From Streptomyces sp. RKAG293 (GTDB lineage Bacteria > Actinomycetota > Actinomycetes > Streptomycetales > Streptomycetaceae), in contig NZ_JAJOZB010000001.1 of the NCBI RefSeq assembly GCF_023701745.1, positions 8,293,001-8,357,000 on the forward strand: a DNA stretch of 64,000 bases, in the 5' to 3' direction. Shown here piece after piece: positions 40,432 through 47,955 of this stretch. Each line of letters begins with the position of its first letter. The first letter of the stretch is position 1. Made by a program: the position numbers and the translations under genes. The notes below the pieces were generated by a model. That model was not told where the DNA came from and made no database searches. It was given only the letters and a program-made list of their open reading frames with translations.

Positions 40432-40465
40432 CGCCGGCGGTACGGCGGCCCGGAGTCGGACGGGC

Positions 40466-42481
40466 TCAGCCGCAGGTGATGTTGGCGTAGTCGAAGGACG
40501 CCGTGAAGCGCTGCTTCTGCGGATCGCCCTGGGGCGGCTGGGCGCGGTTGACGACGGAGAGGCCGATCCGGAGTGCCGGTGTCCCCTTGCCGCCCGACGC
40601 GCCCGGAGTCGGTGCCTGCCCCAGCTGTTGCCAGGCCGCAGCACCGCTCGCCCGCCAGGACGCGGTCACCGTGTCGCCGGTGCGCCGCAGCCGCAGTTGG
40701 ACGCTGGTGGCGTCCGTCCTGACGAGCGTCCTGCCCTTGGCCGCCGCGGTGGTGAAGGCGTAGTCGACGGAGACGTACTTTTCGTCGTCCCTGAAGTACT
40801 CGAAGGTGATGCCGCCGGTGTCGCCGTAGCCGCGCTCCAGCCGGATGTACCCGTAGTTCACCGCGCTGAGGAACAGCCCGGCTCCCTGGTAGGTGTAGTG
40901 CGGGGACGCGCTCACTTCGGTCTCGGCGGTGAAGTTCCCGTTCACCTCCCGGTAGAACATGGGCGCCTTGGCGCCGACCGAGGGGATGTCGGCGCGCAGA
41001 TCGGCGCCGTCGGCGGCGGTGATGTCGAGCCGGCCTCCGGGGAGCGCGACGGTGTCCTCCAGCTTGTTGATCGGATGCCAGCCGGCGGCGCTCACGTTAG
41101 AGGTGAAGGGGTCGTTGATCCCGCCGCAGGGCAGCGCGGTGGCCGGCCCGGCCGGGGTGGGCGCGGCCGTGCTCGGCGCGCCCGAGGCCTTGCCGTCCCC
41201 ACCCGTGTCGTCCTTGGTGCCCAGCTGGTTCAGCGCGATCGCCACACCTCCGCCGATCAGCAGCACCGTGACGGCCACCGCGAGGATCGCGCGGCGGCGC
41301 TTCGGCGGGCGCGGGGCTCCGGGATGCTGCGGGGATTGCGGGGATTGCGGGGCCTGTGGGGCCGGGACCGTGGAGTACGCGCCGTGGCTGCCGGGGCCGC
41401 TGTACGCGGTCCCGCCGGAGGCCGGGACGAACGGCGGCGGGCCGAACCCCGCGGGCGGGCCGGCTCCCTCCGCGGGACCCGATCCCTCCGCAGGACCGGG
41501 ATAGCCGTAGCCGGACGGCGCGGGTGCCGGGGCCGGTGCGGTGAGCGTGGCCGTGGGGGCCGGCGGCGGGTCCAGTACGGTCCGGTCCTCGTCGAGCATC
41601 CCCGACTGCCGCAGGATCGCCCGGGTCAGCGGCGCGGGCAGCCAGCGCCCGCCCGAGGTGAACGCCTCGGTGGGCGCCAGCTCGGGGGAGTCCAGCCCGT
41701 CCAGGATCTGCGCCGCGCTGGGCCGTTCCCACGGGTTCTTGGCCAGACAGCTCCGAGCCAGCCGGCGCAGTCCGTCCGGCAGGTCGTCCACCTCGACCTC
41801 GTCGTTGACCACCCGGTACAGCAGCGCGGGGGTGGGGCCGGTGCCGAAGGGGGACCGGCCGGTCGCGGCGAAGACCAGCACCGCGCCCAGCGCGAAGATG
41901 TCGGTGGCGAAGGTGACCTCGCCACCGGTGACCTGTTCGGGCGCCATGAACCCCGGTGAGCCGATCGCCGATCCGGTCATCGTCAGCCCGACGGACTCCA
42001 GCGCCTTGGCGATGCCGAAGTCGATGACCTTGGGACCGTCCAGGGCGAGCAGCACATTCGACGGCTTGAGGTCCCGGTGGACCAGCCCCGCGCGGTGGAT
42101 GGCGACCAGCGCCTCGGCGAGCCCGGCGACGAGCAGGCGCACGGAGTCCTCTGGCAGCGGGCCGAACTCCGTCACGGCGCTGGTGAGGGACGGTCCGGGA
42201 ACGTAGCCGGTGGCCAGCCACGGCGGGTCCGCGTCCGGATCGGCGTCGATGACCGGTGCCGTGAAGACACCGCTGACCCGTCTCGCCGCCTCGACCTCAC
42301 GAGCGAACCTGACGCGGAACTGCGGGTCCTGGGCGAGATCGGCCCGGACCACCTTCACCGCGACGGACCGGCCGCCCGGTGAGCGCGCCAGATAGACCTG
42401 ACCCATGCCGCCCGCGCCGAGCCGTGCACTGATCCGGTACTGCGCGACCTGCCGCGGATCCCCGGGCCCCAGTTGTTCCAC
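40466..42481 (-). CDS. Transmembrane Ser/Thr protein kinase
   Basis: A 671-residue Hanks-type kinase. The kinase domain (about 10-270) is complete: LGAGGMGQVYLA (P-loop), VAVKVV (Lys), HRDLKPSNVLL (catalytic loop), KVIDFGIAKA (DFG) and GSPGFMAPEQV. A Pro/Gly/Ala-rich juxtamembrane region and a single helix (RRAILAVAVTVLLIGGGVAIAL, about 395-415) follow. The outer domain of about 220 residues has DPFTSNVSAAGWH, FTAETEVSASPHYTYQGAGLFL and VSVDYAFTT, resembling a DUF1349/concanavalin-like beta sandwich, a plausible glycan sensor. There are no PASTA repeats. GTG start with GGAGGGGG upstream. It is alone on its strand; substrates unknown. Confidence 0.9.
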   Translation of the reverse strand: MEQLGPGDPRQVAQYRISARLGAGGMGQVYLARSPGGRSVAVKVVRADLAQDPQFRVRFAREVEAARRVSGVFTAPVIDADPDADPPWLATGYVPGPSLTSAVTEFGPLPEDSVRLLVAGLAEALVAIHRAGLVHRDLKPSNVLLALDGPKVIDFGIAKALESVGLTMTGSAIGSPGFMAPEQVTGGEVTFATDIFALGAVLVFAATGRSPFGTGPTPALLYRVVNDEVEVDDLPDGLRRLARSCLAKNPWERPSAAQILDGLDSPELAPTEAFTSGGRWLPAPLTRAILRQSGMLDEDRTVLDPPPAPTATLTAPAPAPAPSGYGYPGPAEGSGPAEGAGPPAGFGPPPFVPASGGTAYSGPGSHGAYSTVPAPQAPQSPQSPQHPGAPRPPKRRRAILAVAVTVLLIGGGVAIALNQLGTKDDTGGDGKASGAPSTAAPTPAGPATALPCGGINDPFTSNVSAAGWHPINKLEDTVALPGGRLDITAADGADLRADIPSVGAKAPMFYREVNGNFTAETEVSASPHYTYQGAGLFLSAVNYGYIRLERGYGDTGGITFEYFRDDEKYVSVDYAFTTAAAKGRTLVRTDATSVQLRLRRTGDTVTASWRASGAAAWQQLGQAPTPGASGGKGTPALRIGLSVVNRAQPPQGDPQKQRFTASFDYANITCG

Positions 42482-42693
42482 CGTGCCGCACCCCCTCCGG
42501 AACCCGTGCCGGCCGGGCGCCGCAAGCTCCCCCGCCGGCGAAGCGTCCGGCCCACGATCAGAGTAGAGCCGCCCGGCCCGCGGTGGGGGGTGTCGCGCAA
42601 GTCGGCGCGCCCGCCGGATCCGGCGGAGCCGCCGAGCCCGCCTGCCCGCCCGCGCTCTTGGCTATCGTGGCTGCTCCCGGAGAGAGGACCCCT

Positions 42694-43263
42694 GTGGGCG
42701 AGAACAAGGAACGCATGCTGGCCGGCGACTGGTACCTCCCGGTCGACCCCGGCCTGGGCGCGGATTCGGAGCGGCGTGCCGAGCTGTGCGCGGCCTACAA
42801 CTCGGTCGACCCGGGTGGGCGGCCCGACCCGGCCGGGCGCCGCAGGATCCTGGAGCAGCTGCTCGGCGCGGTGGGCGAAGGGGTGGTGATCCGTGCCCCG
42901 TTCCAGTGCGACTACGGCCGTCAGATCACCGTCGGCGCCCGGACGTTCGTGAACTTCGGTGCGGTCTTCCTCGACGCGGCGCCCATCACCATCGGAGCCG
43001 ATGTGCAGATCGGCCCGAACGTCCAGCTGCTGACGCCGGCCCATGAGCTGGACACCGAGCGGCGGCGGGCCGGCTGGGAGAAGGCGGTACCGATCACGAT
43101 CGGCGACAACGTCTGGCTCGGCGGCGGGGTGATCGTCTGCCCCGGAGTGACCATCGGCGAGAACACCGTGGTCGGCGCCGGTGCGGTGGTCACCAAGGAC
43201 CTGCCGGCCGGCGTCCTCGCGGTCGGCAATCCGGCCCGGGTCATCCGCTCCCTGGACACCTGA
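42694..43263 (+). CDS. Maltose/galactoside O-acetyltransferase-like protein
   Basis: A 189-residue left-handed beta-helix acetyltransferase of the Maa/LacA/NodL group. The N-terminal maltose-acetyltransferase helix bundle (KERMLAGDWYLPVDPGL...RRAELCAAYNSVDP) is followed by hexapeptide repeats (ITVGARTFVNFGAVFLDAAPITIGADVQIGPNVQLLTPAHELD, PITIGDNVWLGGGVIVCPGVTIGENTVVGAGAVVTKDLP). The catalytic His is in TPAHELD. GTG is preceded by AGAGGA six bases upstream; an ATG seven codons later is an alternative. It acetylates a sugar with acetyl-CoA; the physiological substrate is unclear for most members. Confidence 0.9.
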   Translation: MGENKERMLAGDWYLPVDPGLGADSERRAELCAAYNSVDPGGRPDPAGRRRILEQLLGAVGEGVVIRAPFQCDYGRQITVGARTFVNFGAVFLDAAPITIGADVQIGPNVQLLTPAHELDTERRRAGWEKAVPITIGDNVWLGGGVIVCPGVTIGENTVVGAGAVVTKDLPAGVLAVGNPARVIRSLDT

Positions 43264-43282
43264 CCGCCCTGGTCGGAGGGGG

Positions 43283-43313
43283 TTGACTTAGAGCGCTCTC
43301 CAGGATGCAGACT
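43283..43313 (+). promoter_or_regulatory. MerR-type promoter of the aldo/keto reductase gene
   Basis: TTGACT at 43283-43288 is followed by a 19-base spacer and CAGACT at 43308-43313. The spacer begins with the palindrome AGAGCGCTCT (43290-43299). A TTGACTTAGAG sequence with an overlong spacer is the hallmark of promoters activated by MerR-family regulators of the AdhR type. The gene begins 45 bases downstream. No merR gene is adjacent, so the regulator would act from elsewhere. Confidence 0.65.
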
Positions 43314-43358
43314 CCTGCTCAAAGCCCGGCACCGAGGGGCTCGACGAGGGGAACGCAC

Positions 43359-44345
43359 ATGCGGTACCGCACGATCGGCAAGGACCCGGCGACCCGCCGC
43401 GAGGTGAGCGTGCTGAGTCTCGGCGCCATGCTGTTCGGCACGATCACCGACGAGGCGACGTCGTTCGCGATCCTCGACCGGTTCGTCGAAGCCGGCGGCA
43501 CCTTCATCGACACGTCCAACAACTACGCGTACTGGGTCAACGGCACCCAGGGCGGCGAGAGCGAGGAACTGCTCGGCCGCTGGCGCCGCAGCCGCGGCGC
43601 CGGCGACGAGCTGACCATCGCCACCAAGCTCGGGGGACGGCCGCTCGCCCCCAGCGCCACCATGGCCCTCGACATCGACGGCCTGTCGGCCAAGACGATC
43701 CGGGAGTCCGCGGAGCGCAGCCGGGAGCGGCTCGGTATGGAGAAGCTGGACCTGCTGTACGCGCACACCCAGATCACGAGCGTGCCGACGCGGGAGATCG
43801 TCGAGAGCTTCGCCGAACTGGTCGCCGAGGGCACGGTCGGCCTGCTCGGGGCGAGCAACCACTATGCGTGGCGGGTGGAGCAGGCCCGCGGTCTGGCCGC
43901 GGCGGCCGGCCTGCCGGGGTACGAGGTCCTGCAGTACCACCACAGCTATCTGCGGCAGCGCACCGACTTCCCGAGCCGGCGCTCCCCGGACGGCCAGGAG
44001 GGCGTGCTCAGCGGCGACCACCTCAGCTATCTGCGCTCCGACCCCGAGCTCGCGCTCGTCGCCTACTCGCCGCTGCTGGGCGGCGCCTACGTCCGTGAGG
44101 ACAAGCCGCTGGGTTCCGAGTTCGACCACTCGGGCACGCCGGTCCGGCTCGCCGCACTGCGGCAGGTGGCCGAGGAGACCGGGGCGACCGCCAACCAGGT
44201 GGTGCTGTCCTGGCTGATCGGGTCCGACATCCCGTCGATCCCGCTGGTCGGCGCCTCCTCGGTGGCACAGCTGGACGAGAGCCTGGCCGCGGTCGACCTG
44301 GAGCTGACGGCGGAGCAGCGCGAGCGGCTGGACGCGGCGCGGTAG
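43359..44345 (+). CDS. Aldo/keto reductase
   Basis: A 328-residue NADPH-dependent aldo/keto reductase. It shows RTIGKDPATRREVSVLSLGAMLFG, FIDTSNNYAYW (catalytic Asp and Tyr), TIATKLGG (Lys), KLDLLYAHTQITSVPTREIVESF (His in the HxxD region, here HTQ), and the cofactor-binding VLSWLIGSDIPSIPLVGASSVAQLDESL. The HTQ replacing HxxD is a small deviation. GAGGGGA lies before the ATG. A MerR-type promoter upstream suggests induction by reactive aldehydes or electrophiles, which such enzymes detoxify. A hairpin follows the gene. Confidence 0.92.
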   Translation: MRYRTIGKDPATRREVSVLSLGAMLFGTITDEATSFAILDRFVEAGGTFIDTSNNYAYWVNGTQGGESEELLGRWRRSRGAGDELTIATKLGGRPLAPSATMALDIDGLSAKTIRESAERSRERLGMEKLDLLYAHTQITSVPTREIVESFAELVAEGTVGLLGASNHYAWRVEQARGLAAAAGLPGYEVLQYHHSYLRQRTDFPSRRSPDGQEGVLSGDHLSYLRSDPELALVAYSPLLGGAYVREDKPLGSEFDHSGTPVRLAALRQVAEETGATANQVVLSWLIGSDIPSIPLVGASSVAQLDESLAAVDLELTAEQRERLDAAR

Positions 44346-44434
44346 TCCGTCATCGGCCTGGCGAGGGGCTATGTCGGGTCCGGTGCGCAGCCGGCGGAGT
44401 GGGGCCTTGGACCACGTGGCTCACTCCGGCGGGA

Positions 44435-44459
44435 GATCGCGGCGTGCGAGGCCGCGATC
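44435..44459. terminator. Terminator after the aldo/keto reductase gene
   Basis: GATCGCGGC pairs with GCCGCGATC around GTGCGAG, a perfect nine-base stem. It is followed by CGCCGG, which can pair with upstream CCGGCGG to lengthen it. It lies 90 bases after the reductase stop and 66 bases before the GNAT start. Confidence 0.55.
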
Positions 44460-44524
44460 CGCCGGACCCGGGGCCGCGGTGGTGCCGATTTCCGCTGGGG
44501 GTTCTCGTTCGGCAGGATGCGGGT

Positions 44525-45058
44525 ATGACCGAAATCCGTACCCCCCGCCTCCTCCTCCGTCGCTGGCATGACGACGACCTCGCGCCCATGGCGGAGATCA
44601 ACGCCGACCCGCAGGTGATGCGCTGGATCCGGGACGGCTCGGTCCGGGACTTGGAGAACACCGCGGAGTCCATCGAGCGCTGGGAGGAGGAGTGGGACGA
44701 CGAGGGCTTCGGGATCTTCGCCGTCGAGCTGCTCGCTTCCGGTGAACTGGCCGGGTTCACGGGGCTGTCCGTGCCCGAGTTCCTGCCGGAGGTGCTGCCG
44801 GCCGTGGAGATCGGCTGGCGGCTCGGGCGGCAGTTCTGGGGCCAGGGGTACGCGTCCGAGGCCGCCCACGCGACGTTGGAGTTCGCCCTCCAGGACCGCG
44901 GTCTGGACCGCGTCATCAGCATTCACCAGGTGGGCAACGACGCCTCCGAGAACGTCATGCGGAAACTCGGCATGGTCCTGGAGCGCGAAACCGTGGACCC
45001 GGTGTACGGCAGACGGCTCCGCGTGCACAGCATCGACCTCACCGAGTTCCACGCCTGA
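44525..45058 (+). CDS. GNAT acetyltransferase of the RimJ/RimL type
   Basis: A 177-residue N-acetyltransferase starting MTEIRTPRLLLRRWHDDDLAPM, the characteristic start of RimJ/RimL-like enzymes. The acetyl-CoA region is VEIGWRLGRQFWGQGYASEAAHATLEFAL, followed by RVISIHQVGNDASENVMRKLGM. Members acetylate protein N-termini or small amines; the substrate here is unknown. The ATG has AGGA eight bases upstream. A terminator follows the stop. Confidence 0.9.
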   Translation: MTEIRTPRLLLRRWHDDDLAPMAEINADPQVMRWIRDGSVRDLENTAESIERWEEEWDDEGFGIFAVELLASGELAGFTGLSVPEFLPEVLPAVEIGWRLGRQFWGQGYASEAAHATLEFALQDRGLDRVISIHQVGNDASENVMRKLGMVLERETVDPVYGRRLRVHSIDLTEFHA

Positions 45059-45082
45059 CGACAGGGCGGACACCGACCTGAA

Positions 45083-45108
45083 GCGGCCGGACGGCATGGT
45101 CCGGCCGC
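45083..45108. terminator. Terminator after the GNAT gene
   Basis: GCGGCCGGAC pairs perfectly with GTCCGGCCGC around GGCATG, and outer CCGACC/GGTCGG bases extend the stem. It lies 25 bases after the GNAT stop. Confidence 0.7.
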
Positions 45109-45127
45109 GGTCGGGGTTGGCCCCTAC

Positions 45128-45292
45128 CTGACCAGGATTCTTGTGACGGGCGCGACCGGACGGCGAGCAGGCCACCTCGTTCCATGAGGAGATCGAGCGG
45201 CAGATCAGGGAGTCCGGGGTCGCCTGGACGTTTCTGCGGGCCATCGACTTCGCCTCCTGGGCCCAGGACCACGCGGACGGCTTCCGCCAGCC
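45128..45292 (+). pseudogene. Remnant of NmrA-like NAD(P)-binding protein gene
   Basis: The frame at 45128 reads TRILVTGATG, the start of NmrA-type NAD(P)-binding proteins, and stops soon after. A different frame from 45168 reads SFHEEIERQIRESGVAWTFLRAIDFASWAQ, which matches the middle of the same family (HEEIE..I..SGL.WTFLRP). About 80 codons between the two pieces and the whole C-terminal part are missing. It is best read as a decayed gene with an internal deletion. Confidence 0.6.
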
Positions 45293-45350
45293 AGCACCGG
45301 GCGGGGCGGCGGCGCGCGGTGGGCCACGCGCCCGGCCCGGGGCATCCCGT

Positions 45351-46007
45351 CTACTCGGGCCAGGGTGAGTTCTGGATGGTCTCCACGAAGTCACCACGGG
45401 TGAAACCCGGGACGAAGTGCTGGAGGACATCGGCCTTCACGTTCCCGAACGTCGTCTCCGGCTTCGGGGCGATCCCCTCGGTGAACGCCGCCAGGATGCG
45501 CCGCTTGAAGTCCGGGCGGGGGTGCAGCGCGGTGATCTCGGCACGGTCGCCGTCGCTGATGTCCTGGTAGCCGATGCCCAGGACGTCGTACTCCACCCCG
45601 GCGGTGAGCAGCGCGACCTCCGGCTCCATGAAGGCCGGGATGCCGGGGGTGGTGTGCAGGGCGATGGCCGTCCACACCCGCCGGATGCCGTCCTCGGGCA
45701 GACCGTGGCCCAGCAGGAACCGGCGAGCCTCGTCGGCGCCGTCCACCTCGAAGCGGCGGCCGCTGCTACGGAAGGGTTCGCCGAGGCCGAGGTCGTGGAA
45801 CATCGCGGCGATGTAGAGCAGTTCCGGGTCGAACCGCAGACCGCGGTTGGCGCCCTGCAGACTGCCGAACCAGTAGACGCGGCGGGAGTGGTGGTAGATC
45901 AAGTCGCCGACCGTGTCGCGCACCAGCTCGGTGGCCTCGGCGGCGAGCTTGGTGTCCGGCACGGACACTCCGGCGGCGGCACCGGCTTCCTGCCCCTGGA
46001 TCGTCAT
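45351..46007 (-). CDS. HD-domain phosphohydrolase-like protein
   Basis: A 218-residue HD-superfamily protein. Metal ligands are visible in HHSRRVYWFGSLQG, YIAAMFHDLGLGEPF (the HD pair) and IALHTTPGIPAF. The layout resembles the cyanamide hydratase/HD group rather than nucleotide phosphohydrolases. No membrane segment is present. GAGGAG lies eight bases before the ATG. It is divergent from the GlxA-type regulator gene, 135 bases away, which probably controls it. Reaction and substrate are unknown. Confidence 0.82.
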   Translation of the reverse strand: MTIQGQEAGAAAGVSVPDTKLAAEATELVRDTVGDLIYHHSRRVYWFGSLQGANRGLRFDPELLYIAAMFHDLGLGEPFRSSGRRFEVDGADEARRFLLGHGLPEDGIRRVWTAIALHTTPGIPAFMEPEVALLTAGVEYDVLGIGYQDISDGDRAEITALHPRPDFKRRILAAFTEGIAPKPETTFGNVKADVLQHFVPGFTRGDFVETIQNSPWPE

Positions 46008-46142
46008 GGAACGGCTCCTCTCCTCGGGGAACGGGCCGACCGGCCCTGATGACGCTTCCAGCCTGCCCGCGGGTACGGACCTCCCGCCATGTCCCTGGAG
46101 ACAGGTACCCCACACATACGGACATGCGGTTACCGTGGACGG

Positions 46143-47147
46143 GTGCAGCGTCAAGTGATCGTCTTCGCTTTCGACGGGGTGCGGCTGATGGATGTCGCCG
46201 CCCCGCTGGAGGTCTTCGCCACCGCCTCGCGGGACACGGGCGCGTACGCCGTGCGGGTGTGCACCCCAGGCGGCCGGGACGTCATCACCTCGACCGGCCT
46301 GCGGATCGTCGCCGACCTGTCCGCCGAGCAGGCCGAGCGCGAGCAGTGGCCGGAGGTCACGCTCATCGTCCCCGGCCCCGCCGACCTCGAGACGCTCCGG
46401 AAGGAGCCCGCCCTGGTCGACCAGGTGGCCCGGCTGGCGGCGGGGGCGCAGCGGGTGGCGGCGGTCTGCACCGGGGCCTTCGCCCTCGCGGCGGCCGGTC
46501 TGCTGCGGGGGCGCAGGGCGACGACGCACTGGGAACATGCGGCGGAACTCGCCCGCCGCCACCCTGACGTCCAGGTCACGCCCGACGCCATCTACGTCCA
46601 GGACGGAAAGGTCCTCACCTCGGCCGGGGTGACGGCCGGCATCGACGTCTGCCTCGCGATGGTCGAACAGGACCACGGCCCGGAAGCGGCCCGCCGGGTC
46701 GCCCGTGACCTGGTGGTGTTTCTGCAACGGCCGGGAGGGCAGTCCCAGTTCTCCGCCGCCTCCCGCACCACCGTGACGGCGCACCCGGTCGTGCGTCCGC
46801 TGCTGGACGCCATCGCGGCCGACCCGGCGTCCGACCACAGCCCGCAGGCGCTGGCCGGCCAGGCCGGTGTGAGCGCCCGTCATCTGTCGCGGCTGTTCCG
46901 GGAGGAGACCGGCAGCACCCCGGCCGCCTATGTGGAGACGATGCGGCTGGAAGCCGCCCGGATGCTGCTGGAACGCGGCGAGAGCGTGACGTCCGCGGCC
47001 CGGCGCAGCGGACTGGGCAGCGACGAGACCCTCCGCAGGACCTTCGCCCGTCACCTGGGAACCACTCCCTCCGCCTACGCCGCGCGTTTCCGCAGTACGC
47101 GCCCGGTGGTTCCGCGGGGTCCGACTGCGATCGTCGATCTCACGTAG
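46143..47147 (+). CDS. GlxA-family (DJ-1/PfpI plus AraC) transcriptional regulator
   Basis: A 334-residue regulator. An N-terminal DJ-1/PfpI-like domain (VIVFAFDGVRLMDVAAPLEVFATA...VAAVCTGAFALAAAGLLRGRRATTHWEHAAEL, nucleophile-elbow Cys in AVCTGAF) is joined to a C-terminal AraC DNA-binding domain (LAGQAGVSARHLSRLFREETGSTPAAYVETMRLEAARMLLERG...SDETLRRTFARHLGTTPSAYAARF). The domain order is that of GlxA-type regulators. The GTG start lacks a ribosome-binding site. It is divergent from the HD gene, the probable target. The ligand or signal is unknown. Confidence 0.9.
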   Translation: MQRQVIVFAFDGVRLMDVAAPLEVFATASRDTGAYAVRVCTPGGRDVITSTGLRIVADLSAEQAEREQWPEVTLIVPGPADLETLRKEPALVDQVARLAAGAQRVAAVCTGAFALAAAGLLRGRRATTHWEHAAELARRHPDVQVTPDAIYVQDGKVLTSAGVTAGIDVCLAMVEQDHGPEAARRVARDLVVFLQRPGGQSQFSAASRTTVTAHPVVRPLLDAIAADPASDHSPQALAGQAGVSARHLSRLFREETGSTPAAYVETMRLEAARMLLERGESVTSAARRSGLGSDETLRRTFARHLGTTPSAYAARFRSTRPVVPRGPTAIVDLT

Positions 47148-47161
47148 TGCCTGGTGAACGC

Positions 47162-47181
47162 CGGTGGGGCCGGTCCCACCG
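47162..47181. terminator. Hairpin between convergent GlxA-type and mycothiol-type genes
   Basis: CGGTGGG pairs with CCCACCG around GCCGGT. It lies 14 bases after the regulator stop and 22 bases beyond the stop of the convergent gene. Confidence 0.5.
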
Positions 47182-47203
47182 CGGCCGGCCGGTGGCGGGG
47201 GAG

Positions 47204-47908
47204 CTACGGCCGGGGCTCGCCGTACCAGCGCCATGTGGTGACCCGGGGGTGGCCGGGCAGTTCGGCGCGTCCGGTCGCCCACAGCAGGGTGGTCCAGGGG
47301 TCGGTGCCCGTCGGCGCCTCCGGGAACAGCCGGGTGAGCACCCGCGCGCAGATGCCGGAGGGCGGGGTCCAGTCGAGACCGAGTCCCTCGGCCAGATCGT
47401 GGGTGTGCACCAGGGTCTCCACGATCCCCATCGCGGCGAAGCCTTCCGGATCCGACACCCCGAAGCCGTGGTAGGCCCTGGTCTGCGACGGCGTCGTACG
47501 CACCATGGCGATCAACAGGGCGCCGCACGCCTCCAGCACCTGCAGCAGACCGGCGGATCCCGCCGTACGGTCCGCGTGGACGGCGTTCGCGGGGCCGCCG
47601 GGCCGCCGGCTCTCCCAGACGAAGGGCACCTCACCCTCCAGGGGCGGCTTCCTGGGGCCCAGTTGGGCGGCGTAGGCGAACAGATCGTCACTCAGGTGCT
47701 CGACGGTCTCCCAGCAGTCCCACTCCAGCGAACCGGCCTTGCCGTCCCAGGCCGCCGCGGGCGCCTGGCGCAGGACGGCGACGGAGAGCTGGACGGCCCG
47801 GTCGAGATCGTCCGCGGCCACGGTGGCAGGCGACCGGGACGGCGACGGCGACTCTGCCGGTGACGGGGAGGCGGAAGGTGACGGTGCGGCGTCGGATGAA
47901 GAAGACAT
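47204..47908 (-). CDS. Mycothiol-dependent maleylpyruvate isomerase-family protein
   Basis: A 234-residue DinB-like four-helix protein of the maleylpyruvate isomerase/mycothiol-dependent group. After a Ser/Pro-rich start (SSSSDAAPSPSASPSPAESPSPSRSP) come AADDLDRAVQLSVAVLR, WDCWETVEHLSDDLFAYAAQ (first metal His) and ETLVHTHDLAEGLGLDW (HTHD ligands). These actinobacterial enzymes use or resemble those using mycothiol; most have no known substrate. The low-complexity N-terminus is unusual and a later start is conceivable. It precedes the XDH genes by 47 bases in the opposite sense of reading order on the same strand, so co-transcription from them is possible. Confidence 0.78.
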   Translation of the reverse strand: MSSSSDAAPSPSASPSPAESPSPSRSPATVAADDLDRAVQLSVAVLRQAPAAAWDGKAGSLEWDCWETVEHLSDDLFAYAAQLGPRKPPLEGEVPFVWESRRPGGPANAVHADRTAGSAGLLQVLEACGALLIAMVRTTPSQTRAYHGFGVSDPEGFAAMGIVETLVHTHDLAEGLGLDWTPPSGICARVLTRLFPEAPTGTDPWTTLLWATGRAELPGHPRVTTWRWYGEPRP

Positions 47909-47955
47909 GGCAGGACCGTACTCCGGGTGACAGGACCCCCAGGATCCGGTGGACG

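Noticed and set aside
46008..47528. Extension of the HD protein frame far upstream on the minus strand
   Set aside because: The extension is antisense to the GlxA-type regulator and unlike HD proteins. The ATG at 46007 has a good ribosome-binding site.
45351..47908. Horizontal transfer island
   Set aside because: Despite a pseudogene and mixed functions, GC content and codon use match the flanks, and no integrase, tRNA or terminal repeats are present.
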